Shown here: piece by piece, positions 50,035 to 57,500 of the stretch
How positions within the stretch are numbered: the stretch's first letter is position 1
Layout of the letters: every line of letters begins with the position of its first letter
Origin: Hyphomonas pacifica
GTDB lineage: Bacteria; Pseudomonadota; Alphaproteobacteria; Caulobacterales; Hyphomonadaceae
Assembly (NCBI RefSeq): GCF_000682675.1
Contig: NZ_AWFA01000067.1
Span: forward strand, 1-57,500
Length of the DNA: 57,500 nucleotides
Direction: 5' to 3'
Program-made: the position numbers and the translations under genes
Notes under the pieces: generated by a model
Seen by the model: the letters and a program-made list of their open reading frames with translations, nothing else
Databases searched by the model: none
What the model was told of the DNA's origin: nothing

Positions 50035-51672
50035 GTGGAAACCTATGACTATATTATTGTCGGCGCGGGCAGTGCCGGATGCGCTCTAGCCAACCGATTA
50101 TCTGCAGATCCCACGATCAAGGTCTGTCTGATTGAGGCTGGCAAGAAAGATAACTCCCTGATGGTGCGCATGCCCGCGGGGGTTGGAAACCTGATCAAGG
50201 ATGTAAACGATTATAACTGGGGCTTCTGGACCGAACCTCAGAAGCATATGAACGGACGCAAGCTATGGTGGCCGCGTGGAAAAGGCTGGGGCGGCTCCTC
50301 CTCGATCAACGGCATGGTCTATATTCGCGGTCATGCGGGGGACTATGACCAGTGGGCCCAGATGGGCCTGAAGGGTTGGAGCTATGCCGATGTGTTACCC
50401 TATTTCCGACGCTCTGAAGGATATGAAGGCGGCGATAATGCCTTTCATGGCGGCGCAGGGCCGCTGAAAGTTTCCGAAAGTCCGATGAATTCGCCGATTT
50501 ACCGGGCCTTCCTTCAGGCTGGGGAAGAGGCCGGTTACAAGACCACAGAGGATTTCAACGGCGCAGATCAGGAAGGTGTAGGCCGTTATCAGCGCACCAT
50601 TCACAAGGGAGAGCGCTGGAGCGCTTCTTTCGGATATTTACGTCCGATTGTGGGCGTGCGCCCGAACTTGACTGTTATCTCAACAGGATTGGTGACGCGT
50701 GTGCTGATCGAGAATGGCCGCGCTACCGGCGTTGAGGTTGTCGAAGGGAAGGGCCGTCTGGCCCAGGAGATCCACGCGTCCGAAGAAGTGCTGGTCTGTG
50801 CCGGCGCGGTGCAGTCCCCACAATTGATGCAACTGTCCGGCATCGGCAATCCGGATCATCTGGGACGGTTCGGCATTGAGGCAAAGGTCAAGTCTCCCAA
50901 AGTGGGGCAAAACCTCCAGGACCATCTTGACCTGACCATCATTCACGAAATGACCCAACCTCTGTCTGCCTATTCCATGCAGAAAGGCATCAAGAAACTG
51001 GGCGTGGGTATCCAGTACCTGATCAACCAGACCGGTGCCGGGGCCGACAATCATTTACAGGCAGGGGCCTTCCTGAAGTCGCGCGAGGGCCTGGAAATGC
51101 CGGACATCCAGCTTCATCTGGTCAATGCCATCATGATGGATCACGCCAAGCATCAGGCCGACAAGGATGGCTACACGGTGCACGCCTGCCAGTTGCGGCC
51201 GGAAAGCCGAGGCACGGTATGCCTTGCCTCATCCGATCCGTTTGATGCACCAGCCATTGATCCGAACTATCTGGCAACCGAGGAAGACCGCCGGGCGATG
51301 CGCGAAGCGGTCAAAATGGTACGTGATATCTGTTCCCAGAATGCGCTGAAAGCACTGACCGGCGCGGAGATCATGCCTGGCGAGAGCGTGAAGAGTGATG
51401 AGGAGATCGATTCGTTCGTACGCCGCATGGGCGAAACGATCTATCATCCGGTCGGGACAGTCGCTATGGGAACGTCCGAGGACAGTCCGGTCGATGGCGA
51501 GTTGCGCGTGAGAGGCGTGGAGGGTTTGCGGGTGATTGATGCGTCCGTCATGCCCACCCTGATTGGCGGCAACACAAATGCGCCGACCATCATGATCGCG
51601 GAAAAGGCCGCTGACATGATCCTAAAGAAAGCGCCACTTGCGGCAGAAGAGCCGCAAGCCGAACTCGCCTAA
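50035..51672 (+). CDS. GMC-family FAD oxidoreductase (choline/alcohol dehydrogenase-like)
   Basis: The 545-residue enzyme has the N-terminal flavin motif YDYIIVGAGSAGCALANRL, the GMC signature GKGWGGSSSINGMVYIRGHAGDYD (in parts), VLVCAGAVQSPQLMQLSGIG and the C-terminal active-site region ETIYHPVGTVAMG with DASVMPTLIGGNTNAPTIMIAEKAADM. It is probably an alcohol or choline-like dehydrogenase; the substrate is unresolved. The start is GTG after GGAGGAAA. TTAACTGAATCCGTTAAC (49989-50006) in the leader has half-sites nine bases apart, not the CtrA seven. Confidence 0.92.
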   Translation: METYDYIIVGAGSAGCALANRLSADPTIKVCLIEAGKKDNSLMVRMPAGVGNLIKDVNDYNWGFWTEPQKHMNGRKLWWPRGKGWGGSSSINGMVYIRGHAGDYDQWAQMGLKGWSYADVLPYFRRSEGYEGGDNAFHGGAGPLKVSESPMNSPIYRAFLQAGEEAGYKTTEDFNGADQEGVGRYQRTIHKGERWSASFGYLRPIVGVRPNLTVISTGLVTRVLIENGRATGVEVVEGKGRLAQEIHASEEVLVCAGAVQSPQLMQLSGIGNPDHLGRFGIEAKVKSPKVGQNLQDHLDLTIIHEMTQPLSAYSMQKGIKKLGVGIQYLINQTGAGADNHLQAGAFLKSREGLEMPDIQLHLVNAIMMDHAKHQADKDGYTVHACQLRPESRGTVCLASSDPFDAPAIDPNYLATEEDRRAMREAVKMVRDICSQNALKALTGAEIMPGESVKSDEEIDSFVRRMGETIYHPVGTVAMGTSEDSPVDGELRVRGVEGLRVIDASVMPTLIGGNTNAPTIMIAEKAADMILKKAPLAAEEPQAELA

Positions 51673-51699
51673 GGCGGGGAATATACCGCCCCGGACAAC

Positions 51700-52251
51700 C
51701 TAGTCGTTCGAAGAGACAACCTTCAGCGCAGGGCTTTCGGGGCGAGTGTCCGGTGGAACCAGCATGGAAATCCGGTGACGCCAGATCGGGCGTCCGCGCA
51801 GGGTCGGGACACCCCCCAGTGTCTGATACAGGCCGAGGAAGCGATTCTGGCGTGAGCCTGATTGCGACGGTGCCAGCGGCATGACCGTGATTTCGATTTC
51901 GGCGCGCTGGCCCGTCAGTGTCTCGCCACGCCCGCGGATGACACCAGGCCCGCCGTCTAGATGCACAGCGTCCAGGAATGCCGCCATCATGTAGCGATCA
52001 GGGCCGGTCCAGAGGCTGAGATAGTCATGCTGGGCCAGCTCTCTGCCAAGCAGGGCGCGCAGGCCATCACCGGCAGACCGAAACTCCCATGCGCCGTCCC
52101 CCGTTGCCTGAATCACGAAGAGGTTCGTGAGCAGATCAGGATGTTCGTTCGCACGCGGGCCATGAAGGGAATAATCCTCGGGGGTAGCGTTCATGCGGCG
52201 CCAGGCATCCAGCAGGATCCTGGTATTGGGGTGAATCGACCGGTCTTCCAT
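51700..52251 (-). CDS. PAS domain protein (PAS_5 family), second copy type
   Basis: The 183-residue protein resembles the PAS_5 family: RILLDAWRRMN, NLFVIQATGDGAWEFRSAGDGLRALLGRELAQHDYLSLW (in parts), EITVMPLAPSQ and RFLGLYQTLGG. It has no output domain. ATG 52251 is preferred; ATG 52269 and a TTG at 52281 are also in frame. It converges on the GMC gene and its upstream region is shared with the TonB receptor. It is a paralogue in type, not in close sequence, of the protein at 37806-38294. Confidence 0.65.
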   Translation of the reverse strand: MEDRSIHPNTRILLDAWRRMNATPEDYSLHGPRANEHPDLLTNLFVIQATGDGAWEFRSAGDGLRALLGRELAQHDYLSLWTGPDRYMMAAFLDAVHLDGGPGVIRGRGETLTGQRAEIEITVMPLAPSQSGSRQNRFLGLYQTLGGVPTLRGRPIWRHRISMLVPPDTRPESPALKVVSSND

Positions 52252-52657
52252 ATTGAGCGGGGGCTCCATCAGATATGCCAAGGCCCGTGCGGGCCAGTTC
52301 GGCTCTCACTTCCGCAATATCTATTCCAGTCTGCTGCATTCCCGCCCCGCGGGAATATGTTGCCTCAAGCTCAGGATTTTTTCCCCGCTGAGGCGTTTTC
52401 AGAAGCGATTCTGTGGAATTTCGACAGGGAGTGCGCGCTGACGGCGGAGGATGCGGAGCGGAGGAGTCTCATCACGGTACACGCTTGCCCGAGATCAGAT
52501 CAGGCTGTGCTTATTGTGCAATGCTGTAATGGCTATGTCAGAGTTGACTTGCCGTAACATATTGCAAAGCGATGCGAACCGCTTAGACCTTACGCATAGT
52601 GAATAAAACCGAAGCATAAATCCTCCTGAACAGAAATCTTGCTCAAAGGGAAACGAA
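52252..52657. other. 406-bp gap between the PAS_5 gene and the TonB receptor
   Basis: No gene is supported here; open frames are antisense or short. It holds an inverted repeat ATTCCCGC/GCGGGAAT (52338-52345 and 52349-52356, loop CCC), a T-run at 52377-52382 after a short imperfect hairpin, and near 52541 a TTGACT that could be a -35 box for the receptor. No Fur-like box was found. Confidence 0.5.
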
Positions 52658-55198
52658 GTGAAAATTGCCAAATCCCGCGCTGACCGCGCGTTCAGTTACA
52701 AGTCTGCGCTCTTCCTGGGTGCCGGCCTTGCCGCTTATGCCTCCATTTCCGTCCCTGCGCTTGCCCAGGATGCGGACGATGACACATCTCGCACGCTTCA
52801 GACGGTCACCATCACCGCGACCAAGCGCGAACAGACGCTGCAGGATGTACCGGTCGCTGTGTCCGTCGTGGACGAGTCCGTGATCGAAAAGTCAGAGATT
52901 GTTGATCTTGGCGACCTGCAATCCATCGTGCCGTCCCTGCGTGTCAGCCAGCAGCAGTCTTCGGCCAATACGAACTTCATCATTCGTGGATTTGGCAACG
53001 GGTCCAACAATGCGGGTATCGAACCGTCTGTCGGTGTGTTTATTGATGGCGTGTACCGCTCCAGGTCTGCCTCTCAGATTTCTGATCTGCCGAACATCCA
53101 GCGTGTAGAAGTTCTGCGCGGCCCGCAATCCACACTGTTCGGCAAGAATGCCTCTGCCGGTGTCATCTCGATCATTACCAAGAAGCCTCAATATGAGTGG
53201 GGTGGCAATGTCGAGGGCACCATAAGCAATTATGATGGCTATCGTCTTGGTGGCTATGTCACCGGCCCGATCAGCGAGAATCTCGCTTTCAGCCTGGGCG
53301 GTGGATACAATACGCGGGATGGATATGCCGAGGATATCGGGTCCGGGGTGCCCTCCAACGAGCGTGACCGCTGGAACATTCGTGGCGAGATGCTGTTTGA
53401 GCCGACCGACAATATGTCTTTCCGCCTGATCGCCGATTATGATGAGATTGATGAAGTTTGCTGTATTGCGGCTAACGTTGTGAATGGGCCAACCGGCGCG
53501 GCTGTTGTGGGGCTGGGTGGTCAGATTGTGGCAGAAGATCCATTCTCCTACAGAGTAGCCTACAATTTCCCGTCCACGAACCAGATTTCAAATGGCGGTT
53601 TGTCGCTGCAGGGCGATTTCGATATGGGCGCGTTCACGCTGACTTCCATCACGGCCTACCGCAAGTCCGAACTGAGCACCGATCAGGATTCTGACTTCAC
53701 CAGCGCCGATCTGTTGAGCCGCAACTCAAACGACACCGAGATCAAAACTTTCACCCAGGAAGTCCGCCTGACTTCGAATGGCACAGGCCCGGTCGACTGG
53801 ATGGTTGGCGCCTTCTATTTCGACGAAAGCGTCGATATCGACAACCAGCTGCTCTATGGTAGCCAGATCCGCGGTTATATTGATATCCTGTCTTCCGGAC
53901 TTCTGACTGGATTGGAGCCGGCGGTGTTCGGCGTTGCACCGGGGACATTCTTCCAGCCCGGACAAGGCATGACGGAGACTTATGGCCAGGACAACACGGC
54001 GGCCTCCATCTTCGGCACAATTGATTATCACATCAATGATCGCCTGACCGCGACCTTCGGACTGAACTATACACAGGACAACAAGGACGCGTTTGCGAAC
54101 GTCGTGTCGACCGACATGTTCGCCGCCGTCGATCTCGATCCTCTGTCACCTTACATTCAGCAGGCCACTCTTGGTGGCCTTTTGATCCAGGCCGGTGTTG
54201 ACCCGACCAATCCGGCTGCTATCGGTGCCTTTGCTGCGAACTTCCCTGATGTCTTTGCCACAATGCAGGCGACCGCCGCGGGGGCGACGGGCAGCCTGCA
54301 GCAGTTGCAATTCTTCCCGCAATTCGTGAACTTCCCGAATTTGGTGGAGGGGGGCTCTACCAATGACGAGGACACGTCCGTCACTCTGCGCCTTGCTTAT
54401 GACCTGACAGACAATATCAATGTCTACGGATCATATGCTACCGGCTTCAAGGCTACCTCGTGGAACCTGTCCCGCGATAGCCGTCCGACCGCTTCCGATT
54501 ATGCACTGCTGACGCAGGGGGGGCTGCTGACGCCTAACCTCTCGCAAGGCACGCGTTATGCCGGTCCGGAAGATTCCGAGGTTTTTGAGCTTGGCATCAA
54601 AGGGGCCTATAGTAATTTTGCCTTTAACGTTGCGATCTTCGATCAGACCATTGAAGGCTTCCAGTCCAACGCCTTTACGGGCACTGGCTTTGCGCTGACG
54701 AATGCCGGTAAGCAGTCCACCCAAGGTGTCGAGGCAGACATTCAATGGAATGTGACGGACCAATTGCTCATATCTGCGGCAGGTACGTATCTGGACCCTG
54801 TCTATGACAGCTTCCCGAATTCGGCCTCCGGAGACATCAGCGGCCGGAAGCCCTATGGCATTCCGGACCTGTCGACCTCTCTGGCAGCAACTTACAGCTT
54901 TACGGTCAATTCCCTGGATTCTTTCGTTCGCGCGGACTGGCAGTATGAAAGTCCGTCAGATTATTTCGACGATCCGCAAGATCAGGCGCTGATCGACATG
55001 GAGAAGGAAGTAAACACGGTGAACGCCTCTGCCGGCTTCACGACACAGGATGGCCTCAGCGTGACGCTGTGGGGCCGTAATATCTTTAATGATGAGTATC
55101 TCACGGTTGCCTTCCCGGCTGTGGCACAGACAGGCTCCCTGTCTGGCTATCCGAACCAGCCAGCCACCTATGGCGTAACTGTGCGCAAGAGCTTCTAG
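52658..55198 (+). CDS. TonB-dependent outer-membrane receptor
   Basis: The 846-residue receptor has a signal peptide (to about residue 36, cleaved after ALAQ), then the TonB-box-like region TLQTVTITATKREQ, a plug domain with LQDVPVAVSVVD and RVEVLRGPQSTLFGKNASAGVISIITKKP (in parts), and a long beta-barrel ending in an aromatic C-terminal residue (VTVRKSF), as for Omp85-assembled barrels. The ligand is unknown; the plug type is common in Caulobacterales and sphingomonads. The start is GTG, with AAAGGGAAA eight bases upstream. A strong bidirectional terminator follows. Confidence 0.92.
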   Translation: MKIAKSRADRAFSYKSALFLGAGLAAYASISVPALAQDADDDTSRTLQTVTITATKREQTLQDVPVAVSVVDESVIEKSEIVDLGDLQSIVPSLRVSQQQSSANTNFIIRGFGNGSNNAGIEPSVGVFIDGVYRSRSASQISDLPNIQRVEVLRGPQSTLFGKNASAGVISIITKKPQYEWGGNVEGTISNYDGYRLGGYVTGPISENLAFSLGGGYNTRDGYAEDIGSGVPSNERDRWNIRGEMLFEPTDNMSFRLIADYDEIDEVCCIAANVVNGPTGAAVVGLGGQIVAEDPFSYRVAYNFPSTNQISNGGLSLQGDFDMGAFTLTSITAYRKSELSTDQDSDFTSADLLSRNSNDTEIKTFTQEVRLTSNGTGPVDWMVGAFYFDESVDIDNQLLYGSQIRGYIDILSSGLLTGLEPAVFGVAPGTFFQPGQGMTETYGQDNTAASIFGTIDYHINDRLTATFGLNYTQDNKDAFANVVSTDMFAAVDLDPLSPYIQQATLGGLLIQAGVDPTNPAAIGAFAANFPDVFATMQATAAGATGSLQQLQFFPQFVNFPNLVEGGSTNDEDTSVTLRLAYDLTDNINVYGSYATGFKATSWNLSRDSRPTASDYALLTQGGLLTPNLSQGTRYAGPEDSEVFELGIKGAYSNFAFNVAIFDQTIEGFQSNAFTGTGFALTNAGKQSTQGVEADIQWNVTDQLLISAAGTYLDPVYDSFPNSASGDISGRKPYGIPDLSTSLAATYSFTVNSLDSFVRADWQYESPSDYFDDPQDQALIDMEKEVNTVNASAGFTTQDGLSVTLWGRNIFNDEYLTVAFPAVAQTGSLSGYPNQPATYGVTVRKSF

Positions 55199-55220
55199 GA
55201 CTTAGCCTGGGAAAACAAAG

Positions 55221-55252
55221 AAAAAGGCCCCGTCATCTGGCGGGGCCTTTTT
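55221..55252. terminator. Bidirectional Rho-independent terminator
   Basis: Perfect 12-bp stem AAAAAGGCCCCG (55221-55232)/CGGGGCCTTTTT (55241-55252), with A-run on the left and T-run on the right. It serves the TonB receptor on the plus strand and the convergent DUF4345 gene on the minus strand. Confidence 0.92.
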
Positions 55253-55279
55253 CTTTTGCGGCAAGGCGCATGGCCGCGT

Positions 55280-55660
55280 CTATTTCGGCTTGTATGCGCT
55301 GAGCGCGATAATAGAAACAACCATGCAGACAGCCTCGAATACTGCAAACAAAATAAAGTCCGTGGTCGGCTGATCACCTGCGATCAGACCCGCAAGGCGC
55401 GCAAAGGAATAGCCGCCCATATAAGCCGAAATGAACCATAGGGCAGGCCGCATCATCCGCTCACGGATTGCTCCGGACAGAAGCAGCAAGGCTGCACCGA
55501 GGCTGACGCCGCCATATATGCCTCTCGCTTCATAGATTCCGTTGTCGCCGGTAAAGGTGACGCCAAGAGAGTCCCCCATCGCGGCGGGATCGAGAATCGA
55601 CCATGTCCCGAAAATGGCAAAGCAAAGGGCGAGGGCAGCAAGGAAGATACGTATCAGCAT
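55280..55660 (-). CDS. DUF4345 domain membrane protein
   Basis: The 126-residue protein has four transmembrane helices and the DUF4345 pattern: DPAAMGDSLGVTFTGDNGIYEARGIYGGVSLGAALLLL (in parts) and FISAYMGGYSFARLAGLIAG. Function unknown. The frame is open to 55774, but ATG 55660 starts directly before the first helix and is preferred; the Shine-Dalgarno is weak. It is divergent from the rhomboid gene, 150 bp away. Confidence 0.75.
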   Translation of the reverse strand: MLIRIFLAALALCFAIFGTWSILDPAAMGDSLGVTFTGDNGIYEARGIYGGVSLGAALLLLSGAIRERMMRPALWFISAYMGGYSFARLAGLIAGDQPTTDFILFAVFEAVCMVVSIIALSAYKPK

Positions 55661-55810
55661 GTAGGTGGAGTTAGGGCGCAATCTTCCGTCGGAAAGAGGC
55701 CGTCCCTTGAATAACCCTCCGGCATTTTGAGGCCGCATATCTGTTTGGGGTGGAAATTGTGTCCCGAACCCCATCTAGTAGAGGCAGATTCTTACAAGGA
55801 GCAGGCCTGT

Positions 55811-56509
55811 ATGCCTCAGTCCCGGCGATCACCCCCCATCATCAATGCGCCGCCGCTTGTGACGGCTCTGGCGCTCAGCCCTGCCGTGGCGCACGTGATT
55901 CGTCTTGTGGGCGGTCAGGGGCTTGACGGTTTGTTTGTTGATATAGGCGCTGTTTTTCCTGAGCGTTTCTGGGGCTGGGCAGGCGTGAATGTAGGTTCGC
56001 AGGCTTATCCGCCCTATGGGAATGTGCTGTCCGCGCTGATTCCGCTGGTTGGAACGGCCTTTGTGCATGGCAGCTGGTCTCATCTTCTGATGAATGCGGT
56101 GATGCTGGTTGCGCTCGGCAAGCCCGTCTATCTTGTGCTGCAGCGTGTCTCGCGCAGCGCCATGGGCGGCAGTGTGGCTTTCCTGATTCTGTTCCTGGTG
56201 AGCGTTGCGGGCGGGTCAATCGTGCATTTGCTGGCTCATTATCCCGTGGGGCCGCCGGCAATCGGGGCATCAGGTGGGGTGTCAGGCTATCTTGCCGCTG
56301 TGTTACTGCTCCAGAATGGCCCGAATCTGGTCAGCCGCAAGTTCTTGACCGTTTCTGCCGTGTTTGTGGTGGCCAATGCGATGCTCGCTTTCCTGGGGCC
56401 TTCCATGTTTGGCGCCGAGATTGCCTGGCAGGCTCATATTGGCGGCTATATCACCGGATCGATTCTCTTCCGCTACCTGCTGACACGCCGCCCTAGAGCC
56501 GGAATCTAG
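55811..56509 (+). CDS. Rhomboid family intramembrane serine protease
   Basis: The 232-residue membrane protein has the rhomboid catalytic serine Ser154 in GASGGVSGY and the catalytic histidine His209 in WQAHIGGYITG. The HGSWSHLLMNAVML segment is the conserved L1/TM2 region. Six helices are predicted. Substrates are unknown. AAGGAG before ATG 55811 fixes the start; the frame is open a further 28 codons upstream. Confidence 0.9.
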   Translation: MPQSRRSPPIINAPPLVTALALSPAVAHVIRLVGGQGLDGLFVDIGAVFPERFWGWAGVNVGSQAYPPYGNVLSALIPLVGTAFVHGSWSHLLMNAVMLVALGKPVYLVLQRVSRSAMGGSVAFLILFLVSVAGGSIVHLLAHYPVGPPAIGASGGVSGYLAAVLLLQNGPNLVSRKFLTVSAVFVVANAMLAFLGPSMFGAEIAWQAHIGGYITGSILFRYLLTRRPRAGI

Positions 56510-56599
56510 ACTGGCAATCGCTTCCGGGCGTCAAATATGCTATGATGCTAGAAAACAAGACGGCGTCGCAGGGGCGCCGCGCATCATGGGAGGACGTGG

Positions 56600-57034
56600 A
56601 TGACACTGGACCAGATCCTGAACGACAAGGGATTCGAGATTATTTCCGTTAAAGCGGATCAATCCTTATCTGAGGCAGCCATGACACTGGATAGCCGTCG
56701 AATCGGCGCTGTTGTGGCGCTGGACGATGACGGTGCCATAGTTGGCGTGCTGTCTGAGCGGGACATTGTCCGTCATGTCGCACGGCGCGGCGCAGAAGCG
56801 CTTAATCTGAAAGTCGGGGACGCGATGACTCGTCACGTCATCACGATCGAGTCGATCACCCAGATTGACGAGGCCCTGCAGCTGATGACGGACCGCCGGA
56901 TCCGCCATTTGCCCGTTGTAAGGGCCGAAAAACTGATAGGCGTGATTTCGATTGGTGATTTGGTGAAGTGGAAGATCGCTGCCACTGAAGCAGAAGCAGA
57001 AGCGATGAAGTCTTACCTCTCGGCGCAGTACTAG
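56600..57034 (+). CDS. CBS-pair domain protein
   Basis: The 144-residue protein consists of two CBS motifs (residues ~8-60: DSRRIGAVVALDDDGAIVGVLSERDIVRHVARRG; residues ~72-130: DEALQLMTDRRIRHLPVV and LIGVISIGDLVKWK, read in parts). Stand-alone CBS pairs bind adenosine nucleotides and act as energy sensors. It is transcribed in the same direction as the rhomboid gene, 90 bp away. Confidence 0.88.
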   Translation: MTLDQILNDKGFEIISVKADQSLSEAAMTLDSRRIGAVVALDDDGAIVGVLSERDIVRHVARRGAEALNLKVGDAMTRHVITIESITQIDEALQLMTDRRIRHLPVVRAEKLIGVISIGDLVKWKIAATEAEAEAMKSYLSAQY

Positions 57035-57396
57035 GCCTTCCTCATTGTCTTCATTGGTTTTTTGATCCTGCAGTGCTTGCTGCAGGAACATGCCCGACAC
57101 AAATCTGTGCTGTTTTGTGCAGAAATCCTGCATTATGGGGTTGCGGCATTCGGGGGTGGGGAGTACATCGCCACCTCCGCTGACGAGGCCTTCGGGTTTC
57201 AGAAGCGGGCCCGGATTTCGGGCCTCTGAATGGATCGGAAGTTTTAGTCTTTCCCACGCAGAGCCCTTAACTCGGTTCCCTTACACGCTCGGGATTTTGC
57301 GGGCCGATATAGCATCGGTTGGCGGGTTCTTTTGCGGTCTTAATCAGGCAGTTTTGATGGTTTCATCATTTACTGCAGAAGCCGCGAAAAAGGGTG
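57035..57396. other. Non-coding region before the terminal promoter
   Basis: No gene is supported between the CBS gene and the promoter at 57397. Two inverted repeats stand out: TCCTGCAG/CTGCAGGA (57066-57073 and 57080-57087) and a longer stem TTCAGA...GGGCCCG/CGGGCC...TCTGAA (57198-57230). The rest is moderately AT-rich with no recognisable element. Confidence 0.5.
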
Positions 57397-57500
57397 TTGA
57401 CGGGAAGAAGGGCGGTCCATATAAGCCGCCACTCTGCAGACGAGGCCACGGCTTCTGAATGCAGAACCCGGTTCGGGAAAACAATTGAGATACAAGGTTT
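57397..57500 (+). promoter_or_regulatory. Strong sigma-70-type promoter, probably of an rRNA operon
   Basis: TTGACG (57397-57402), a 17-bp spacer and TATAAG (57420-57425) are followed by a GC-rich discriminator (CCGCCA) typical of growth-rate- and stringent-controlled rRNA promoters. The predicted start is about 57432; the remaining bases would be leader. The first structural gene lies outside the window, so the rRNA assignment is inference. Confidence 0.55.

Noticed and set aside
51961..52557. 198-codon plus-strand frame over the second PAS_5 gene and the gap
   Set aside because: Mostly antisense to PAS_5, no Shine-Dalgarno, no family features.
57066..57087. CBS-gene terminator
   Set aside because: The stem TCCTGCAG/CTGCAGGA has no T-run after it on the plus strand; the T-run lies before it.
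1..57500. Prophage, insertion sequence, CRISPR array, toxin-antitoxin or tRNA
   Set aside because: No integrase, transposase, repeat-spacer pattern, defence module or cloverleaf was seen on either strand.

Overview
The window is about 57.5 kb of GC-rich chromosomal DNA from an alphaproteobacterium. Several markers point to Caulobacterales/Hyphomonadaceae: the order alr-mlaE-mlaF, radA-cvpA-purF-SDR; the metZ-apaG pair; a MucR/Ros-family regulator; DUF2336, DUF1491, DUF3088 and DUF6456 proteins; a stand-alone DnaA-domain-IV protein; and a long TonB-dependent receptor. I saw no phage, transposase, integrase, CRISPR array or tRNA. It reads as mostly core chromosome, densely packed on both strands. 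The taxonomic call is inference from gene content.

Layout. 0.2-5.3 kb: a sulfotransferase facing an ABC-F ATPase/acyl-CoA dehydrogenase pair, then a ThiO-like amino-acid oxidase and a small unknown protein. 5.4-9.2 kb: a three-gene ferric-iron ABC importer (lipoprotein, fused permease, ATPase) with a Fur-like site upstream. 9.2-18.9 kb: envelope quality control (M48 protease with TPRs, DsbA-like protein), metZ-apaG, the long dCTP-deaminase-type protein, two GST-fold proteins, an FkbM methyltransferase, a WYL regulator with a candidate operator, GNAT, DUF3088 and SDR. 19-27 kb (minus strand): purF, cvpA, radA, DUF486, the MlaF/MlaE lipid-transport pair, alanine racemase and an MFS transporter.

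27.3-37.2 kb (plus strand): a small membrane protein, a DUF2336 protein, then the most distinctive locus, a ten-gene Mrp-like operon. Its subunit order is E-F-G-(MbhD/MbhE fusion)-B-C-D-D'-x-D''. That is the order of the archaeal Mbh sodium/proton module rather than the canonical mrpABCDEFG order. It carries three NuoL/M/N-like antiporter subunits instead of two and one unrecognised 148-residue membrane protein (x). It is my best candidate for an undescribed system, but similar gene sets may already be annotated elsewhere as mnh/mrp.

37.2-49.9 kb: MucR-type regulator, PAS_5 protein with a hairpin in its leader, DnaA-IV/DUF6456 pair, SufE, an unknown exported protein, an orphan histidine kinase, DUF1491, prfC (RF3), ohr, an unknown secreted protein, a methyltransferase behind a textbook Fur box, a single-domain PhoH with a terminator-like hairpin in its leader, a gamma-carbonic anhydrase and a double-PilZ protein. 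50-57.5 kb: GMC oxidoreductase, a second PAS_5 protein, a TonB-dependent receptor, DUF4345, rhomboid protease and a CBS-pair protein. The window ends in a strong sigma-70-type promoter with a GC-rich discriminator that looks like the start of an rRNA operon lying just outside.

Start codons were chosen from visible Shine-Dalgarno sequences and family length where possible; these choices are stated per gene.
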